Below are positions 1 to 8,780 of a stretch of DNA of 64,000 bases, one piece after another; positions within the stretch are counted from its first letter, which is position 1; each line of letters begins with the position of its first letter. Both the position numbers and the translations under genes were made by a program. A model generated the notes under the pieces. That model was not told the DNA's origin and searched no databases. It was given only the letters and a program-made list of their open reading frames with translations. This DNA is from Ancylobacter oerskovii (GTDB lineage: Bacteria > Pseudomonadota > Alphaproteobacteria > Rhizobiales > Xanthobacteraceae). The stretch is taken from assembly GCF_018390555.1 (NCBI RefSeq), contig NZ_JAHBGB010000033.1, forward strand, positions 1 to 64,000, written 5' to 3'.

Positions 1-68
1 GAAGCATACTCAAGGGGTCAACATTGGACGCCGATCGGGGGGCAACTTTGCAGGCCGTTTGACATCTG

Positions 69-3000
69 GTGCCAGTGGATCACGACCCGTTCGCCGAGCA
101 GCCTTCCGGCATCGGCATGAACCTCACCGCTGGCGCCAATGAAGCCATCTACAACACGCTGGGCGCCCCGGTGGACGCGGTGACATGGGCGCTCAACAAG
201 GGCATTGGCAGCCTCAACAGCGTTGCGGGAACGGGCATCCAGCCGATCACCGATCCGTTCGGCGGCTCCCAATCCATATCGCGAGGCTTCGGCCTTCTCG
301 GTGTCCCCGATCCCCAGTCGATCCACGCGAACAGCTCGGGTGAGAAGATTGCCCGCGCCATGGGACAGGGAGCGGGCTACATGCTCGCCCCAGAGCTTGC
401 CGTGAGGGGTGCGGCCCAGGCGGCGGGAACCGGTGTCAACGCGCTGGTGAGCGCCCTTGCCGGTTCCTCCACCAATGCCGCCGATGCGCTCGGCAATGCC
501 ACTGTAGGCGCTCTTGCCGGCGGGGGCGGGTCCATCGCGGCACAGCTCACCCCGGAACCGTATCGCCCAATTGCTGAGTTCGGCGGTAATCTGCTGGGCG
601 GAGGCCTCGGTGCGCTGGCGGTGAATACCCCTCGCATGGCGGCGGAAGCCGGCCGGATTGGGCGGGACTATGCCGCCCCGCTATCGGCAGCCGGACAGGA
701 GCGGATTGCGGCCCAGTCGCTTCGCGATGCTGCCTCCGATCCGTCCGCCGTGCGCGGCGCCCTCGATGCCCCTCCCTCTCCGCTGGTTCCTGGCTCGCAG
801 CCGACGACCTTCCAGCAGACGGGCGACATGGGGCTGGGCGGGTTGGAGCGGATTGCCATGACCCGCAATCCCGAGGCCTTCATGCGGCGCTCTGCCGAAC
901 AGAATGCCGCGCGACAGTCGGCGTTGGGGAGCATTCAGCCGGATGGCAGCCCCGAGGCTGTGGTGAATGTGCTCCGCCAGCACCTGGCCGACATCGACAC
1001 CACGACAGGGGATGCCCTGAGCGCCGCACGAACCAGCGCCCGCGATCAGACGGCGGCACTTGGGGGTGTAGGCACTCCGGAGGGCTACGGCTCCACTCTG
1101 CGCCAGATGCTGACCGATGCGGAGAACACGACGCGAGCGCGGGAACGCGCCTTGTGGGCTGCCGTCGATCCCGATGGCATGCTGGCTCTAGAAGCCACGA
1201 CGATCCGGGATGAGGCCCGGAAGATCAGCACCGGCCTGCCACGCTCGGCCAAACCGATGGAGGGCGAGGAGGCTGGCATCATCGGTGCCGCGAGCAACTA
1301 TCGCGATGTGATGCCGTTCAGCGAGGTGACGGCGCTGCGTTCCCGGGTTTCCACCGAGATGCGGCGCGAGCTCTCGCAGAACGGTCAGACTCCGGTATAT
1401 GCTCGACTTGCGCGGCTTCGCGGTGCCATCGAGAGCGCCCTCGAGGGTGTGGTGGCAGGCAAGGCCGCGCAGGAGGCGGAAGCCGTGGCGGCGGGTGCTA
1501 TGAGCCCCGATGCTACGATGGCCGCAGCTCTAGCCCGCGACATCCGAGAATGGAATGAACGACGCGCCGCCGAAGCGGGAATGGGGCAAAACGCTGGAAC
1601 GGCTAGTGGAGGCAATGCCTTTGCCGGATCGAGCGGCCCTGCTTCAGTATCTGGAAGGAAAGTACCGCGCGGAGGCGAATTTCGAGATGCTGCGGGAGGT
1701 CCGGGCATACAAGGCAATGCTGGCCTCACCCCCAACTTCGACGCCGCCGCCCTCGGACGACTGAGGGAGGCGAACGACGCCACCAAGGCACGGGCGCAGA
1801 CGTACGGAAGCGGGGCGGTCGCAGAAGCCCTGCGTCGGTCCGGCCAGCAAGGCCCCTACAACATGCCGGCCGCCGTCGTACCCTCCCGGTTCTTCCGGCC
1901 CGGCGCGCGCGGCTTCGAAGACGTGCAGGCCCTGCGTATTGCCGGGAACAATCCCGAGGCCATGGTGTCGATCCGCGACTATGCGGTGTCGACCCTTCGC
2001 CGTGCTGCGGAAGAAGAAGCGGACGGCACGCTGAACCCGTCGAAGGTCGCCACGTGGCGCCGGCAGCATGCCGATGCCCTGCGTGCTCTGCCTGAGATGG
2101 ACCGCATGCTGGCGGGTCCGGTCGAAGCTGCGGAAACCGTCGTCCGCCTTGCTGCTGAGCGCAAACAGGCTCTCGACGCCTATCAGGCAGGATTGGTCGG
2201 CAGGTTGATCGGGGTTTCGGATCCTGCCGACGTATCCCGCGCCATCGGCAGTGTCTTCACCTCACAGGCGCCGGTAGAAACCATGCACCGTCTGGTGCAG
2301 GAGGCACGCCGCACGCCGGAGGCGATGGCCGGATTGCGGAAGGCGGTCGCCGACCACCTATCCCGCCGCGTCACTTCCTATGTGGAAGCCGCGACCACCG
2401 GGCAGCGTCGCTTGCAGGCTGACGGCTTCCAGCGGTTCGTCAATCAGAACCAGGCCGCTCTTCGCGAGGTATTCGGCCCGGAGGAGATGGACACCCTGCA
2501 CGGCATCGCCGCCGACATCATGCGCTCGCAGCGGTCCCTGAACGCGGTGCGCATACCCGGACAGTCGAACACCGCCCAGGACGTGGCGGCGATGGTGGCG
2601 AACGACCGCAACGCCACGTGGTTCACCCGGCTCCTCGCTTCCGCCGGCCCCGGCCTGGCAGGCGCGGCAGTCGTCGGACCATGGACCGGCCTCGCCGCGG
2701 CCGTGGGTGGCAATGTGCTGATGAACGCCCGCAAGGCTGGCTTGCAGAAGGTGGACGACATCATTGCCGACGCCATGCTCAATCCCGAGCGGGCACGGCT
2801 ATTGCTCATGCAGGCCGGTAATCCACGCGACGCAGCGGCCATCGGCCGAGCTCTGTCGGGCAGCTACCGTCGTGCGACGACCCTTCCAGCATGGAAGGAG
2901 CTCGAAGGGGATGAGCAACCGCCCTGGAACATGATGCGCCTCCCTTCCCGCTCGGATGTTGGCGCCTCGCGCAATCAGCTCACACAGGCTTTAGCAGCGG

Positions 3001-3089
3001 CGGTGGCAAAAGCTGGAAGCCCCCAGCAAACCAGCCCGGTGGTGCAACAGCTGGTGAAAGCCCTCATGGATCGGAGGATGGTTGCATGA
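69..3089 (+). CDS. Large phage-like protein, possibly an internal virion (ejection-type) protein
   Basis: This is a 1006-residue protein whose function I do not recognise precisely. The first third is rich in Ala and Gly with hydrophobic stretches (about residues 115-200). The middle is long, charged and probably helical or coiled-coil, and another Gly/Ala hydrophobic stretch lies near residue 860. That architecture resembles large internal or ejection proteins of short-tailed phages, but this is inference. The frame begins at GTG 69 just after an in-frame stop at 60-62, so the N terminus is closed in this frame. Residues about 495-570 are low-complexity and overlap a second open frame (1555-1764). 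The stop overlaps the next start by ATGA, so it heads a phage-style operon of four genes. Confidence 0.6.
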   Translation: MPVDHDPFAEQPSGIGMNLTAGANEAIYNTLGAPVDAVTWALNKGIGSLNSVAGTGIQPITDPFGGSQSISRGFGLLGVPDPQSIHANSSGEKIARAMGQGAGYMLAPELAVRGAAQAAGTGVNALVSALAGSSTNAADALGNATVGALAGGGGSIAAQLTPEPYRPIAEFGGNLLGGGLGALAVNTPRMAAEAGRIGRDYAAPLSAAGQERIAAQSLRDAASDPSAVRGALDAPPSPLVPGSQPTTFQQTGDMGLGGLERIAMTRNPEAFMRRSAEQNAARQSALGSIQPDGSPEAVVNVLRQHLADIDTTTGDALSAARTSARDQTAALGGVGTPEGYGSTLRQMLTDAENTTRARERALWAAVDPDGMLALEATTIRDEARKISTGLPRSAKPMEGEEAGIIGAASNYRDVMPFSEVTALRSRVSTEMRRELSQNGQTPVYARLARLRGAIESALEGVVAGKAAQEAEAVAAGAMSPDATMAAALARDIREWNERRAAEAGMGQNAGTASGGNAFAGSSGPASVSGRKVPRGGEFRDAAGGPGIQGNAGLTPNFDAAALGRLREANDATKARAQTYGSGAVAEALRRSGQQGPYNMPAAVVPSRFFRPGARGFEDVQALRIAGNNPEAMVSIRDYAVSTLRRAAEEEADGTLNPSKVATWRRQHADALRALPEMDRMLAGPVEAAETVVRLAAERKQALDAYQAGLVGRLIGVSDPADVSRAIGSVFTSQAPVETMHRLVQEARRTPEAMAGLRKAVADHLSRRVTSYVEAATTGQRRLQADGFQRFVNQNQAALREVFGPEEMDTLHGIAADIMRSQRSLNAVRIPGQSNTAQDVAAMVANDRNATWFTRLLASAGPGLAGAAVVGPWTGLAAAVGGNVLMNARKAGLQKVDDIIADAMLNPERARLLLMQAGNPRDAAAIGRALSGSYRRATTLPAWKELEGDEQPPWNMMRLPSRSDVGASRNQLTQALAAAVAKAGSPQQTSPVVQQLVKALMDRRMVA

Positions 3090-3406
3090 CGATATTGAGC
3101 GCATCCGAGGTCGCCTTGGACCTCCTCGCCAGCGCTGAACGCGCCGCACGCTACGATGGGCATGGTGGTACCGCGGACTCTCTCGATCCTCAGATCCTGG
3201 CGCTTGTCTCTGCCCCGGTGAAAGGCTTCGACGATATCAAGGCCCTCGCCTGGATCGCCCATTGCCAGATGCAGCTGGCGAGTGACGAGACGGCCGACAT
3301 AGGCGTCAGACAGCGCGCTCTCTACCTGTCGCGCAATGCCCTCTTCCGGGTAGCAGACGAGCTCGGCGTATTGCATGGCCCGCCTTTCCCGGGGAAGACA
3401 CAGTGA
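3086..3406 (+). CDS. Small phage-associated hypothetical protein
   Basis: A 106-residue, mostly helical, Ala/Leu-rich protein with no signal peptide or membrane segment and no family I recognise. The start ATG overlaps the stop of the large upstream gene by four bases, and its own stop overlaps the following GTG start, so it is almost certainly translated as part of the same operon. Position between a putative virion protein and a DUF5681 protein suggests a phage packaging or virion-assembly role, but the sequence itself does not show one. Confidence 0.65.
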   Translation: MTILSASEVALDLLASAERAARYDGHGGTADSLDPQILALVSAPVKGFDDIKALAWIAHCQMQLASDETADIGVRQRALYLSRNALFRVADELGVLHGPPFPGKTQ

Positions 3407-3849
3407 CGGAGCCGGCTGCAAATTCACCGCAAAAGGTGCGCGGTAGGCCGTTCGAAAAGGGCAAGAGCGGCAATCCCGCCGGCAAGCCTCCCGGTACCCG
3501 CAACAGGGCTACGCGTGCCGTTGAAGAACTGCTGGACGGAGAAAGCGAAGCGCTCACCCGGAAAGCTATCGAGATGGCCCTCGCGGGAGACGGCCCCGCC
3601 CTTCGGCTCTGCATGGACCGCCTCATCCCGCCGCGGAAGGATCGTGCGGTCACCTTCGCGATGCCGAAGCTGACATGTGCAGCTGACGCGGCCAAGGCGG
3701 CTGGCGCTTTGCTCGACGCCGTCAGTGCCGGCGATATCACGCCGTCTGAAGCGGGCGAACTCGGCAAGCTGGTGGAGGGCTATGTCCGAGCTTTGGAAGC
3801 GTCGGAATTCGAGGAACGTCTGTCGCGGCTCGAACAGAAAGGCAAGTAA
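3403..3849 (+). CDS. DUF5681 domain-containing protein
   Basis: A 148-residue protein with the DUF5681 signature near its N terminus: a basic stretch reading GRPFEKGKSGNPAGKPPGTR at about residues 16-35, typical of short proteins in alphaproteobacterial prophages and islands. The rest is a helical region with EALTRKAIEMALAGD, resembling the part that in some phage proteins precedes DNA packaging functions. The function of the family is unknown. The GTG start overlaps the upstream stop (GTGA), and the gene continues the phage operon. Confidence 0.75.
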   Translation: MTEPAANSPQKVRGRPFEKGKSGNPAGKPPGTRNRATRAVEELLDGESEALTRKAIEMALAGDGPALRLCMDRLIPPRKDRAVTFAMPKLTCAADAAKAAGALLDAVSAGDITPSEAGELGKLVEGYVRALEASEFEERLSRLEQKGK

Positions 3850-3925
3850 TTATGCTTGGGGGCACAGGGGTGAGTTTCGAGACAGCGCGTGGGCACGCAA
3901 GGCGGAGGCAGTATTGAACCAGCAC

Positions 3926-4126
3926 ATGCTGAACCGGCTGCGGAAGATGACGCAGGCAGAAGAGGATAAGGACGTTGGGGCGATGGTCGTTGTTGAAGTG
4001 CGTGATCGTCACCGTGAGGAGGACTATGCGACGGAAGTGGCCCGGCTTGAGCGCGATGGAAAGCGAATTACGGAGCGAACGCCGGTAATCATTCTGCGGA
4101 GGTTCAGCGAAGTCACGTTTCGCTGA
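3926..4126 (+). CDS. Small charged hypothetical protein
   Basis: A possible 66-residue protein starting at ATG 3926; a TTG at 3914 in the same frame is an alternative. It is highly charged with a helical N-terminal half and a short hydrophobic segment (VGAMVVVEVRD). The open frame extends further upstream but there overlaps the DUF5681 gene, so only the part after 3849 is likely to be coding. No family is recognised and no strong ribosome-binding site is seen. It closes the phage-like operon. Confidence 0.4.
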   Translation: MLNRLRKMTQAEEDKDVGAMVVVEVRDRHREEDYATEVARLERDGKRITERTPVIILRRFSEVTFR

Positions 4127-4411
4127 TCGCGGACCTTCGGCCGCCTTCCTGGTGTGGAGGGATGCGACCGCCCTCTCTCTCGCTACCGAGGCGGATCAGG
4201 TCGCCACCCCTACGGCGCCTCTCCGCCTACTGCCCACTCCAGCTATCGAGGGCCACTGTCCTCCGCATAGAATCGCGCGAACGCTATCGCAGGACCCAAG
4301 CGGAAGTTGACCTTCGGAATGTTGCGTTTCAAATCTGACTGGATGCCTATGACGCCTGCCTTGCGGGGACAGGCAACCAGGGCGCCGCGGAGGAGGAGTC
4401 GATCCAAGACT

Positions 4412-4867
4412 ATGGACCGCCCTGTGTTTCGATACGCTGCGCTAATGCTGATCCAGACGGGATGCGCACTGCTAATCCTCTACCACATCAAGCTCACATT
4501 CGGTGTTTTAGTGGAAAATACCGGAGTGAGGCAGGAAGCATTTTCGGCCCCCCTTGGGCAGGTGGCCTTCGCGGCAGTTGTCAGTCAAGTCTGCTACTGG
4601 GCACGGGTGCTGCGTACGCCGCTGCCGATCACCTGTCGCCATGTTTTTCTCGGCCATCTAATTAGCTTTGCAGGCCGGCTCAGTTTCATCTTCGGCACCG
4701 CCCTATTCTCTTTCTTTTTCATGCGGCACGTGCCGGCCATGCAGCTATTGGCCTTCGACATTGGCTTCTTGGGGCGGGTGTCGCTGTTGATTTCGATCCT
4801 GTTCGTTCTTTTTTGCTATTCCCTCGAACTTGAGCGACTTGGTGCCGCGCTGCAGTCGCCGCCCTAG
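4412..4867 (+). CDS. Four-helix inner-membrane protein of unknown function
   Basis: A 151-residue protein with four predicted membrane segments, at about residues 6-27, 48-66, 83-108 and 122-142. ATG 4412 is chosen because an AGGAGGAG ribosome-binding site lies at 4391-4398 and because a longer frame from 4307 would add a very basic, unlikely N terminus. There are no conserved catalytic motifs. Neighbours are unrelated small proteins, so context gives no function. Confidence 0.6.
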   Translation: MDRPVFRYAALMLIQTGCALLILYHIKLTFGVLVENTGVRQEAFSAPLGQVAFAAVVSQVCYWARVLRTPLPITCRHVFLGHLISFAGRLSFIFGTALFSFFFMRHVPAMQLLAFDIGFLGRVSLLISILFVLFCYSLELERLGAALQSPP

Positions 4868-4982
4868 AGAGTTGGCTGTACGCAATGGCGCTTTCGCCCC
4901 CACCAATCAATCGCCCTGCGGCCTCGATCATCGCGCTGGAACCACACGGCGGTCGATTTCGAGCGGCACCTTCGACGTGAGC

Positions 4983-5204
4983 TTAACGACCGAGCATTCG
5001 CCCGAGCACAAACCCGGCGACACCGGCCAGTGCCACGACGCCCATTGGCGAGAGCCCGCGGGCCATTGGCTGGGCGCTGCTCTCTCCCGCCGACAATCTC
5101 GGAGCATAAGCGTCCCTCGGCCTGATGTTGCTCGCGTCGAGGACCGTGACCACTCTTTTGCCTGTCTGAGGGACGAACTCGTCAAGCCAATCGCCTGCGG
5201 TCAT
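4983..5204 (-). CDS. Small stress-type protein with C-terminal membrane segment, copy A
   Basis: A 73-residue protein with an N-terminal soluble part starting TAGDWLDEFVP, a variable Ser/Ala linker and a C-terminal glycine-rich membrane segment (SPMGVVALAGVAGFVLGRML). It is clearly paralogous to the protein at 8446-8664, with matching ends and a variable middle. ATG 5204 is preferred over an upstream TTG because GGTGGAGG precedes it and because the paralogue starts at the same point. A GAAAC-N16-CGTT site lies 30 bases upstream, suggesting control by an EcfG-type general stress sigma factor. Function unknown. Confidence 0.65.
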   Translation of the reverse strand: MTAGDWLDEFVPQTGKRVVTVLDASNIRPRDAYAPRLSAGESSAQPMARGLSPMGVVALAGVAGFVLGRMLGR

Positions 5205-5234
5205 CTTTGCCTCCACCAAATGCTTGGAAGCTCA

Positions 5235-5259
5235 AACGCGCGGCGGCCTCACAAGTTTC
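5235..5259 (-). promoter_or_regulatory. EcfG-type promoter-like site (GAAAC-N16-CGTT)
   Basis: On the minus strand the sequence reads GAAAC, 16 bases, CGTT, one base off the EcfG consensus GGAAC-N16/17-CGTT. It sits 30 bases before the start at 5204, the same distance as the matching site before the paralogue at 8664. Confidence 0.45.
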
Positions 5260-5268
5260 TGCTGGGCG

Positions 5269-5293
5269 GGAACGAGTAACAACACGTCACGTT
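5269..5293 (+). promoter_or_regulatory. EcfG-type promoter (GGAAC-N16-CGTT)
   Basis: An exact match to the alphaproteobacterial general-stress (EcfG) consensus: GGAAC at 5269-5273, a 16-base spacer and CGTT at 5290-5293. It lies 52 bases upstream of the small membrane protein gene at 5346 and is back to back with the promoter-like site for the gene at 5204. Confidence 0.55.
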
Positions 5294-5345
5294 GATCAAC
5301 CACACGTCTATCTCAGGCGATCCAACACAGAGGCGGAGATGTGAA

Positions 5346-5477
5346 ATGGAAATCATGTTCGGCATTGGCGCCTTGGTGATCCTAGTGGCCATCGCCTATG
5401 GCATGCATCAGTCTCGAAAGGCACGGGGCGGCAAAGAGCTGCCGGAGGAAAAGGTTGACCGCAAGAGCCCGCTATAG
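5346..5477 (+). CDS. 43-residue single-pass membrane protein
   Basis: A very short protein consisting of one membrane helix (FGIGALVILVAIAYGMHQ, about residues 5-22) followed by a basic and then acidic hydrophilic tail rich in Lys and Glu. ATG 5346 follows a GGAG motif at 5335-5338. A perfect EcfG-type promoter lies upstream, so it is likely a general-stress gene. Small proteins of this shape are common in rhizobia and have no assigned function. Confidence 0.55.
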   Translation: MEIMFGIGALVILVAIAYGMHQSRKARGGKELPEEKVDRKSPL

Positions 5478-5745
5478 CTTTGACGCGGAAGGTGCATACT
5501 CATCCATCGGCCAATCGACGCGATGAACATCGCCGAAGCATCCGAACTCGCGCTTCCGTCAGCCGTCCCACCGCTGCGAACGCCGCGTGCCCGACACGGT
5601 GGAACACGCCATTCGAGTGCTAGCGCCCTCAGCATGTGAGCGCGTCTGACGCAAATACCCTGTACTCAGGGGGGGGGAGTTGTCCAAGCGGCATTGCGAC
5701 AGTACACTTTTGTATAAAATGGCCTATCCGGGCGATAACGAGACC

Positions 5746-6939
5746 ATGATGAAACATTTTCTGCTCGGTACGACCATGCTTGCCGCGACGATTTTTGCGG
5801 GGCAAGCACAGGAGAACACCGTCCGCATTGGAGTGCTCAACGACCAGAGCTCGTCTTTTTCGGCGATCGGCGGCACCGAAGTCGTGCGTGCCGTCGAGCT
5901 TGCCATTGAGGATCATGGTGCACAGGCCGCAGGGATGCGGGTTGAACTGGTCATCGGCGACCATCAGAACAAGCCGGAAGTTGGCCTCGCCATCGCCGGC
6001 GAATGGCTAAAGCGGGACCGGGTCGACGTCATCGCTGATATGACCAATTCCGCGATCGCGCAACCGGTCAACAAGCTTATTGGCCTCCAGAGAAAAGTCG
6101 GCCTGTTCGTTTCGCCACTTACGGACCGTCCGACCGAGGAAGACTGCAACGGGCATGTCGTGGCCTGGGCCTATGACGCGGATTCGACTATCCGTTCTAC
6201 TGTCAAGGCACTGTTGGCGCATGGACAGACATCGTTCTTTCTTCTGTCGCCCGACACCGAAGCCGGCACTATCCAAGAGGACGTGGTAGCGACTGCGGTA
6301 GCAGCGCACGGCGGCACGGTTAAGGGAAAGCAGCGTGTTCCGCTCGGCACAACGGATTTCTCGTCGCAGTTGGCCGAGGCTGTGGCCTCCGGCGCCGAAA
6401 TCGTGATCATGAACATTTCAGGCGCCGAGCTCGTCGATGCGATGAAGCAGGTGCAGACCGCCGGCCTGCACGACAAAGGCATGAAGATTGCCGTCACCTT
6501 CATGCATCAAGCCGATGTGCGCTCTATCGGGGTGGGGGCGTTGCAAGGCGTGCGCTTCGTGGTTCCTTGGTTCTGGGGAAAGGACGAGGCTTCGCGGCAA
6601 TGGGGGCGGCGTATGATGGCGATCACTGGCCACGCGCCGGGCTGGATCGCCGCTGGCACCTATTCCGCAGTGACCAACTATCTGAACGCGATCGACAAGG
6701 CCGGCACCGACGATTCCGTAGAGGTACTGGCAGCGCTGGACGCGCTGAACGTCTCCGATTTCTTTATCAATAATGGCGATCTCTATCCAAATGGCCGCAT
6801 GATCCACGACATGTATCTCGTCGAGGTTAAGACGCCGGCTGAAGTCACTGAGAAGGAAGACTTTCTGGAGCTCGTAGAGACAGTGCCGGCGAAGGAAGCT
6901 TTCCGGCCATTGTCGGAATCAGATTGCAAGCTGCGCTAG
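5746..6939 (+). CDS. ABC transporter substrate-binding protein, branched-chain amino-acid type
   Basis: A 397-residue periplasmic binding protein of the type I (Peripla_BP_6/LivJ-like) family. Translation probably starts at ATG 5746 or 5749, because residues from 5749 form a signal peptide (MKHFLLGTTMLAATIFAGQA) cleaved near AQE. The start of the mature part, VRIGVLNDQSSSFSAIGG, and the following VELAIEDHG are typical of the fold's first lobe. The family binds small polar solutes, often amino acids, amides or aromatic acids; the ligand here is unknown. No permease or ATPase genes flank it, so it is an orphan binding protein, possibly working with a transporter elsewhere. Confidence 0.85.
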   Translation: MMKHFLLGTTMLAATIFAGQAQENTVRIGVLNDQSSSFSAIGGTEVVRAVELAIEDHGAQAAGMRVELVIGDHQNKPEVGLAIAGEWLKRDRVDVIADMTNSAIAQPVNKLIGLQRKVGLFVSPLTDRPTEEDCNGHVVAWAYDADSTIRSTVKALLAHGQTSFFLLSPDTEAGTIQEDVVATAVAAHGGTVKGKQRVPLGTTDFSSQLAEAVASGAEIVIMNISGAELVDAMKQVQTAGLHDKGMKIAVTFMHQADVRSIGVGALQGVRFVVPWFWGKDEASRQWGRRMMAITGHAPGWIAAGTYSAVTNYLNAIDKAGTDDSVEVLAALDALNVSDFFINNGDLYPNGRMIHDMYLVEVKTPAEVTEKEDFLELVETVPAKEAFRPLSESDCKLR

Positions 6940-7371
6940 TTCCGTCCCGGGACGGGCAAGGCCATCGGTCGTGTGAATTGGGTCGCCGCAGATTGCGCTC
7001 ATTCGGCGAGGAGCGGCCTAATCGAGGCAGATTGATCCCCGTTGAGGAAGAGACGCGACTGCGGCGAGTGCTCCAGGAAGGGCAGCCGCATCTATGTCTG
7101 CCGCATAACCGCTGGCATCGGCTACCCCCTATGGGTTCGCAGAATTGCGGGTTCATCAGGCCTCTCGTCCCGGCGGGGCAAGTTTTCCATGCCCGAGCAT
7201 ATATTCGCATGTTGGCAGGGCTTGTTACCCGCGAGGACGAACTCGCGCCTCAGCTTGGGAACTCCCTAAAGTTGTTCACTCAATGGCAGCGTTAAAAATG
7301 CACCCGATGGGATGTTGCCCCAAAGTTTTCTCTGATTTACCTTCATTTTTGTCTGACTTATGGGGCAAATC
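6940..7371. other. Gene-free stretch
   Basis: About 430 bases between the solute-binding protein and the Hint-domain gene. Short open frames exist on both strands but have no recognisable product, poor starts and no supporting context. I see nothing further in it. Confidence 0.4.
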
Positions 7372-8235
7372 ATGGCTAATTATCAGTACGCGTTGGTAGG
7401 CAGTTACGACGCCGGAACAAAGACATTTCAGCCATCATTTATTTATAGTGGGGTGCCGCCTTATGTTGTAGCCGACGGATCTTATGATGTTGGCGATAAT
7501 ATTGATGTCTCAGATACGTGGCCTAACGACTTGGGGGATTTTGAGCTAATCGGATATACAGAGTTTGGGTGGGTCGGATACACACCCGCGGATGCCAACG
7601 GCGTTCCAAGGACGATCTATTTCACCAACAATTACGACACGAATCCCGTGGTGATAACGACCACTGGCACCTTCGTCGCCTGCTTCCTTGCTGGCACGAT
7701 GATCGCGACCCCCACGGGGGAAGTGGCGATCGAGAAGCTCAAGGCCGGGGACCTTGTGCTCACGCATGATGGACGGGCAGCGTCAGTCCGTTGGCTCGCG
7801 CTCCAGACTATCTCGACGATGTTTGCTGATCCAATGAAGGTTATGCCCATTCGCGTTGAGGCGGGAGCGCTCGGCGACGGCTTACCAATTCGCGATCTCT
7901 ACGTGTCGCCCGACCATGCGCTGGAGATCGACGGACTTTTGGTGCAGGCCGGGGCACTCGTGAACGGCACCACTATCGCACGCCACACCGACATGCCGCA
8001 GACGTTCGTCTATTATCACGTTGAGCTCGACGACCATTCACTGATCCTCGCCGAGGGTGTGCCGGCCGAGACGTTCGTGGACAATGTCACCCGTCGCCGG
8101 TTTGATAACTGGCAAGAAGCACCCGAAGCCGCCGTGGCCGAGATGGATCGGCCACGCGTCAAGTCGGCGCGCCAGCTTCCCGCGAGTATCCGCACGCGGA
8201 TCAGCTCACGGACGCCCGAAGTCGCCGTCGCCTGA
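7372..8235 (+). CDS. Hint-domain (Hint_2 type) protein
   Basis: A 287-residue protein. The first 95 or so residues form a Tyr/Asp-rich, beta-type domain without a family I recognise. From about residue 99 a Hint domain begins with CFLAGTMIATPTG, then IEKLKAGDLVLTHDG, the hallmark of the self-processing hedgehog/intein fold, and continues with YVSPDHALEIDG and the terminal HVELDDHSLILAEG. In this alphaproteobacterial family the Hint domain is near the C terminus and followed by a short basic tail, here ending VAVA. Autoprocessing is likely by family but the substrate is unknown. ATG 7372 is preferred over an upstream ATG at 7360. The region before it is AT-richer than its surroundings. Confidence 0.8.
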   Translation: MANYQYALVGSYDAGTKTFQPSFIYSGVPPYVVADGSYDVGDNIDVSDTWPNDLGDFELIGYTEFGWVGYTPADANGVPRTIYFTNNYDTNPVVITTTGTFVACFLAGTMIATPTGEVAIEKLKAGDLVLTHDGRAASVRWLALQTISTMFADPMKVMPIRVEAGALGDGLPIRDLYVSPDHALEIDGLLVQAGALVNGTTIARHTDMPQTFVYYHVELDDHSLILAEGVPAETFVDNVTRRRFDNWQEAPEAAVAEMDRPRVKSARQLPASIRTRISSRTPEVAVA

Positions 8236-8260
8236 TCAGTCAGACGTCACACCTCACGCC

Positions 8261-8285
8261 AAGGCCCCGCCGCAAGCGGGGCCTT
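8261..8285 (+). terminator. Intrinsic terminator-like hairpin after the Hint gene
   Basis: A perfect 10-bp inverted repeat, AAGGCCCCGC and GCGGGGCCTT, separated by CGCAA, lies 25 bases after the stop of the Hint-domain gene. The U tract is short. Confidence 0.6.
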
Positions 8286-8445
8286 CAGGCTGAGCCGTTA
8301 CGGCTTGCTGAGGCTTCCATGCTATGCTCAATACGCAAAACGACAGGTGGTAGCCGGACCACCGGCTGCGGTTCTTGAGCGTCGGCTCCCACCGGCCGGA
8401 TGACCAGCGGCCCACATCGTTGCAGATCAGTCAGCGGCAGCAGGC

Positions 8446-8664
8446 CTATCGGTCGAGCATCCGTCCCATCACGAACCCGGCGAGACCCGCCAGCGCAACC
8501 ATTCCCAAGGGCGCGAGGCCGCGAGAGAGGGGCTCGGCTGCCATCTCGCTTGCCGGCATCGGGGAGCCGGCGGGCCGTGGCTGGATATTCGTCGCATCCA
8601 GAATCGTGGGAGCCCTTTTCGCTGCCTGGGGAACGAATTCCTGAAGCCAATCACCTTCGGGCAT
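8446..8664 (-). CDS. Small stress-type protein with C-terminal membrane segment, copy B
   Basis: A 72-residue paralogue of the protein at 4983-5204: N terminus PEGDWLQEFVPQAAKR, a variable middle, and a C-terminal membrane segment APLGMVALAGLAGFVMGRML. ATG 8664 has a strong AGGAGG ribosome-binding site just upstream. A GAAAC-N16-CGTT site at 8695-8719 sits 30 bases before the start, exactly as for copy A, pointing to the same stress regulation. Function unknown; the membrane segment probably anchors the acidic N terminus to the inner membrane. Confidence 0.65.
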   Translation of the reverse strand: MPEGDWLQEFVPQAAKRAPTILDATNIQPRPAGSPMPASEMAAEPLSRGLAPLGMVALAGLAGFVMGRMLDR

Positions 8665-8694
8665 TTGCGCCTCCTGCTCTCGCCTGGAAGCACG

Positions 8695-8719
8695 AACGCA
8701 TGGCAGGTACAGAAGTTTC
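8695..8719 (-). promoter_or_regulatory. EcfG-type promoter-like site (GAAAC-N16-CGTT)
   Basis: Minus-strand GAAAC, 16 bases, CGTT, ending 30 bases upstream of the start at 8664. It has the same sequence and spacing as the site before the paralogue at 5204, which supports both. Confidence 0.45.
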
Positions 8720-8780
8720 GGTGTGAGATTGGTTCCGGCTGCCGCCGCTTACTGATCAGTCCGCCATGAGCTGGAAACTG

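Noticed and set aside
5671-5679. Run of nine G before the solute-binding protein as a phase-variation tract
   Set aside because: It lies upstream of the likely start and outside any frame, so slippage would not switch the protein on or off; promoter effects cannot be judged.
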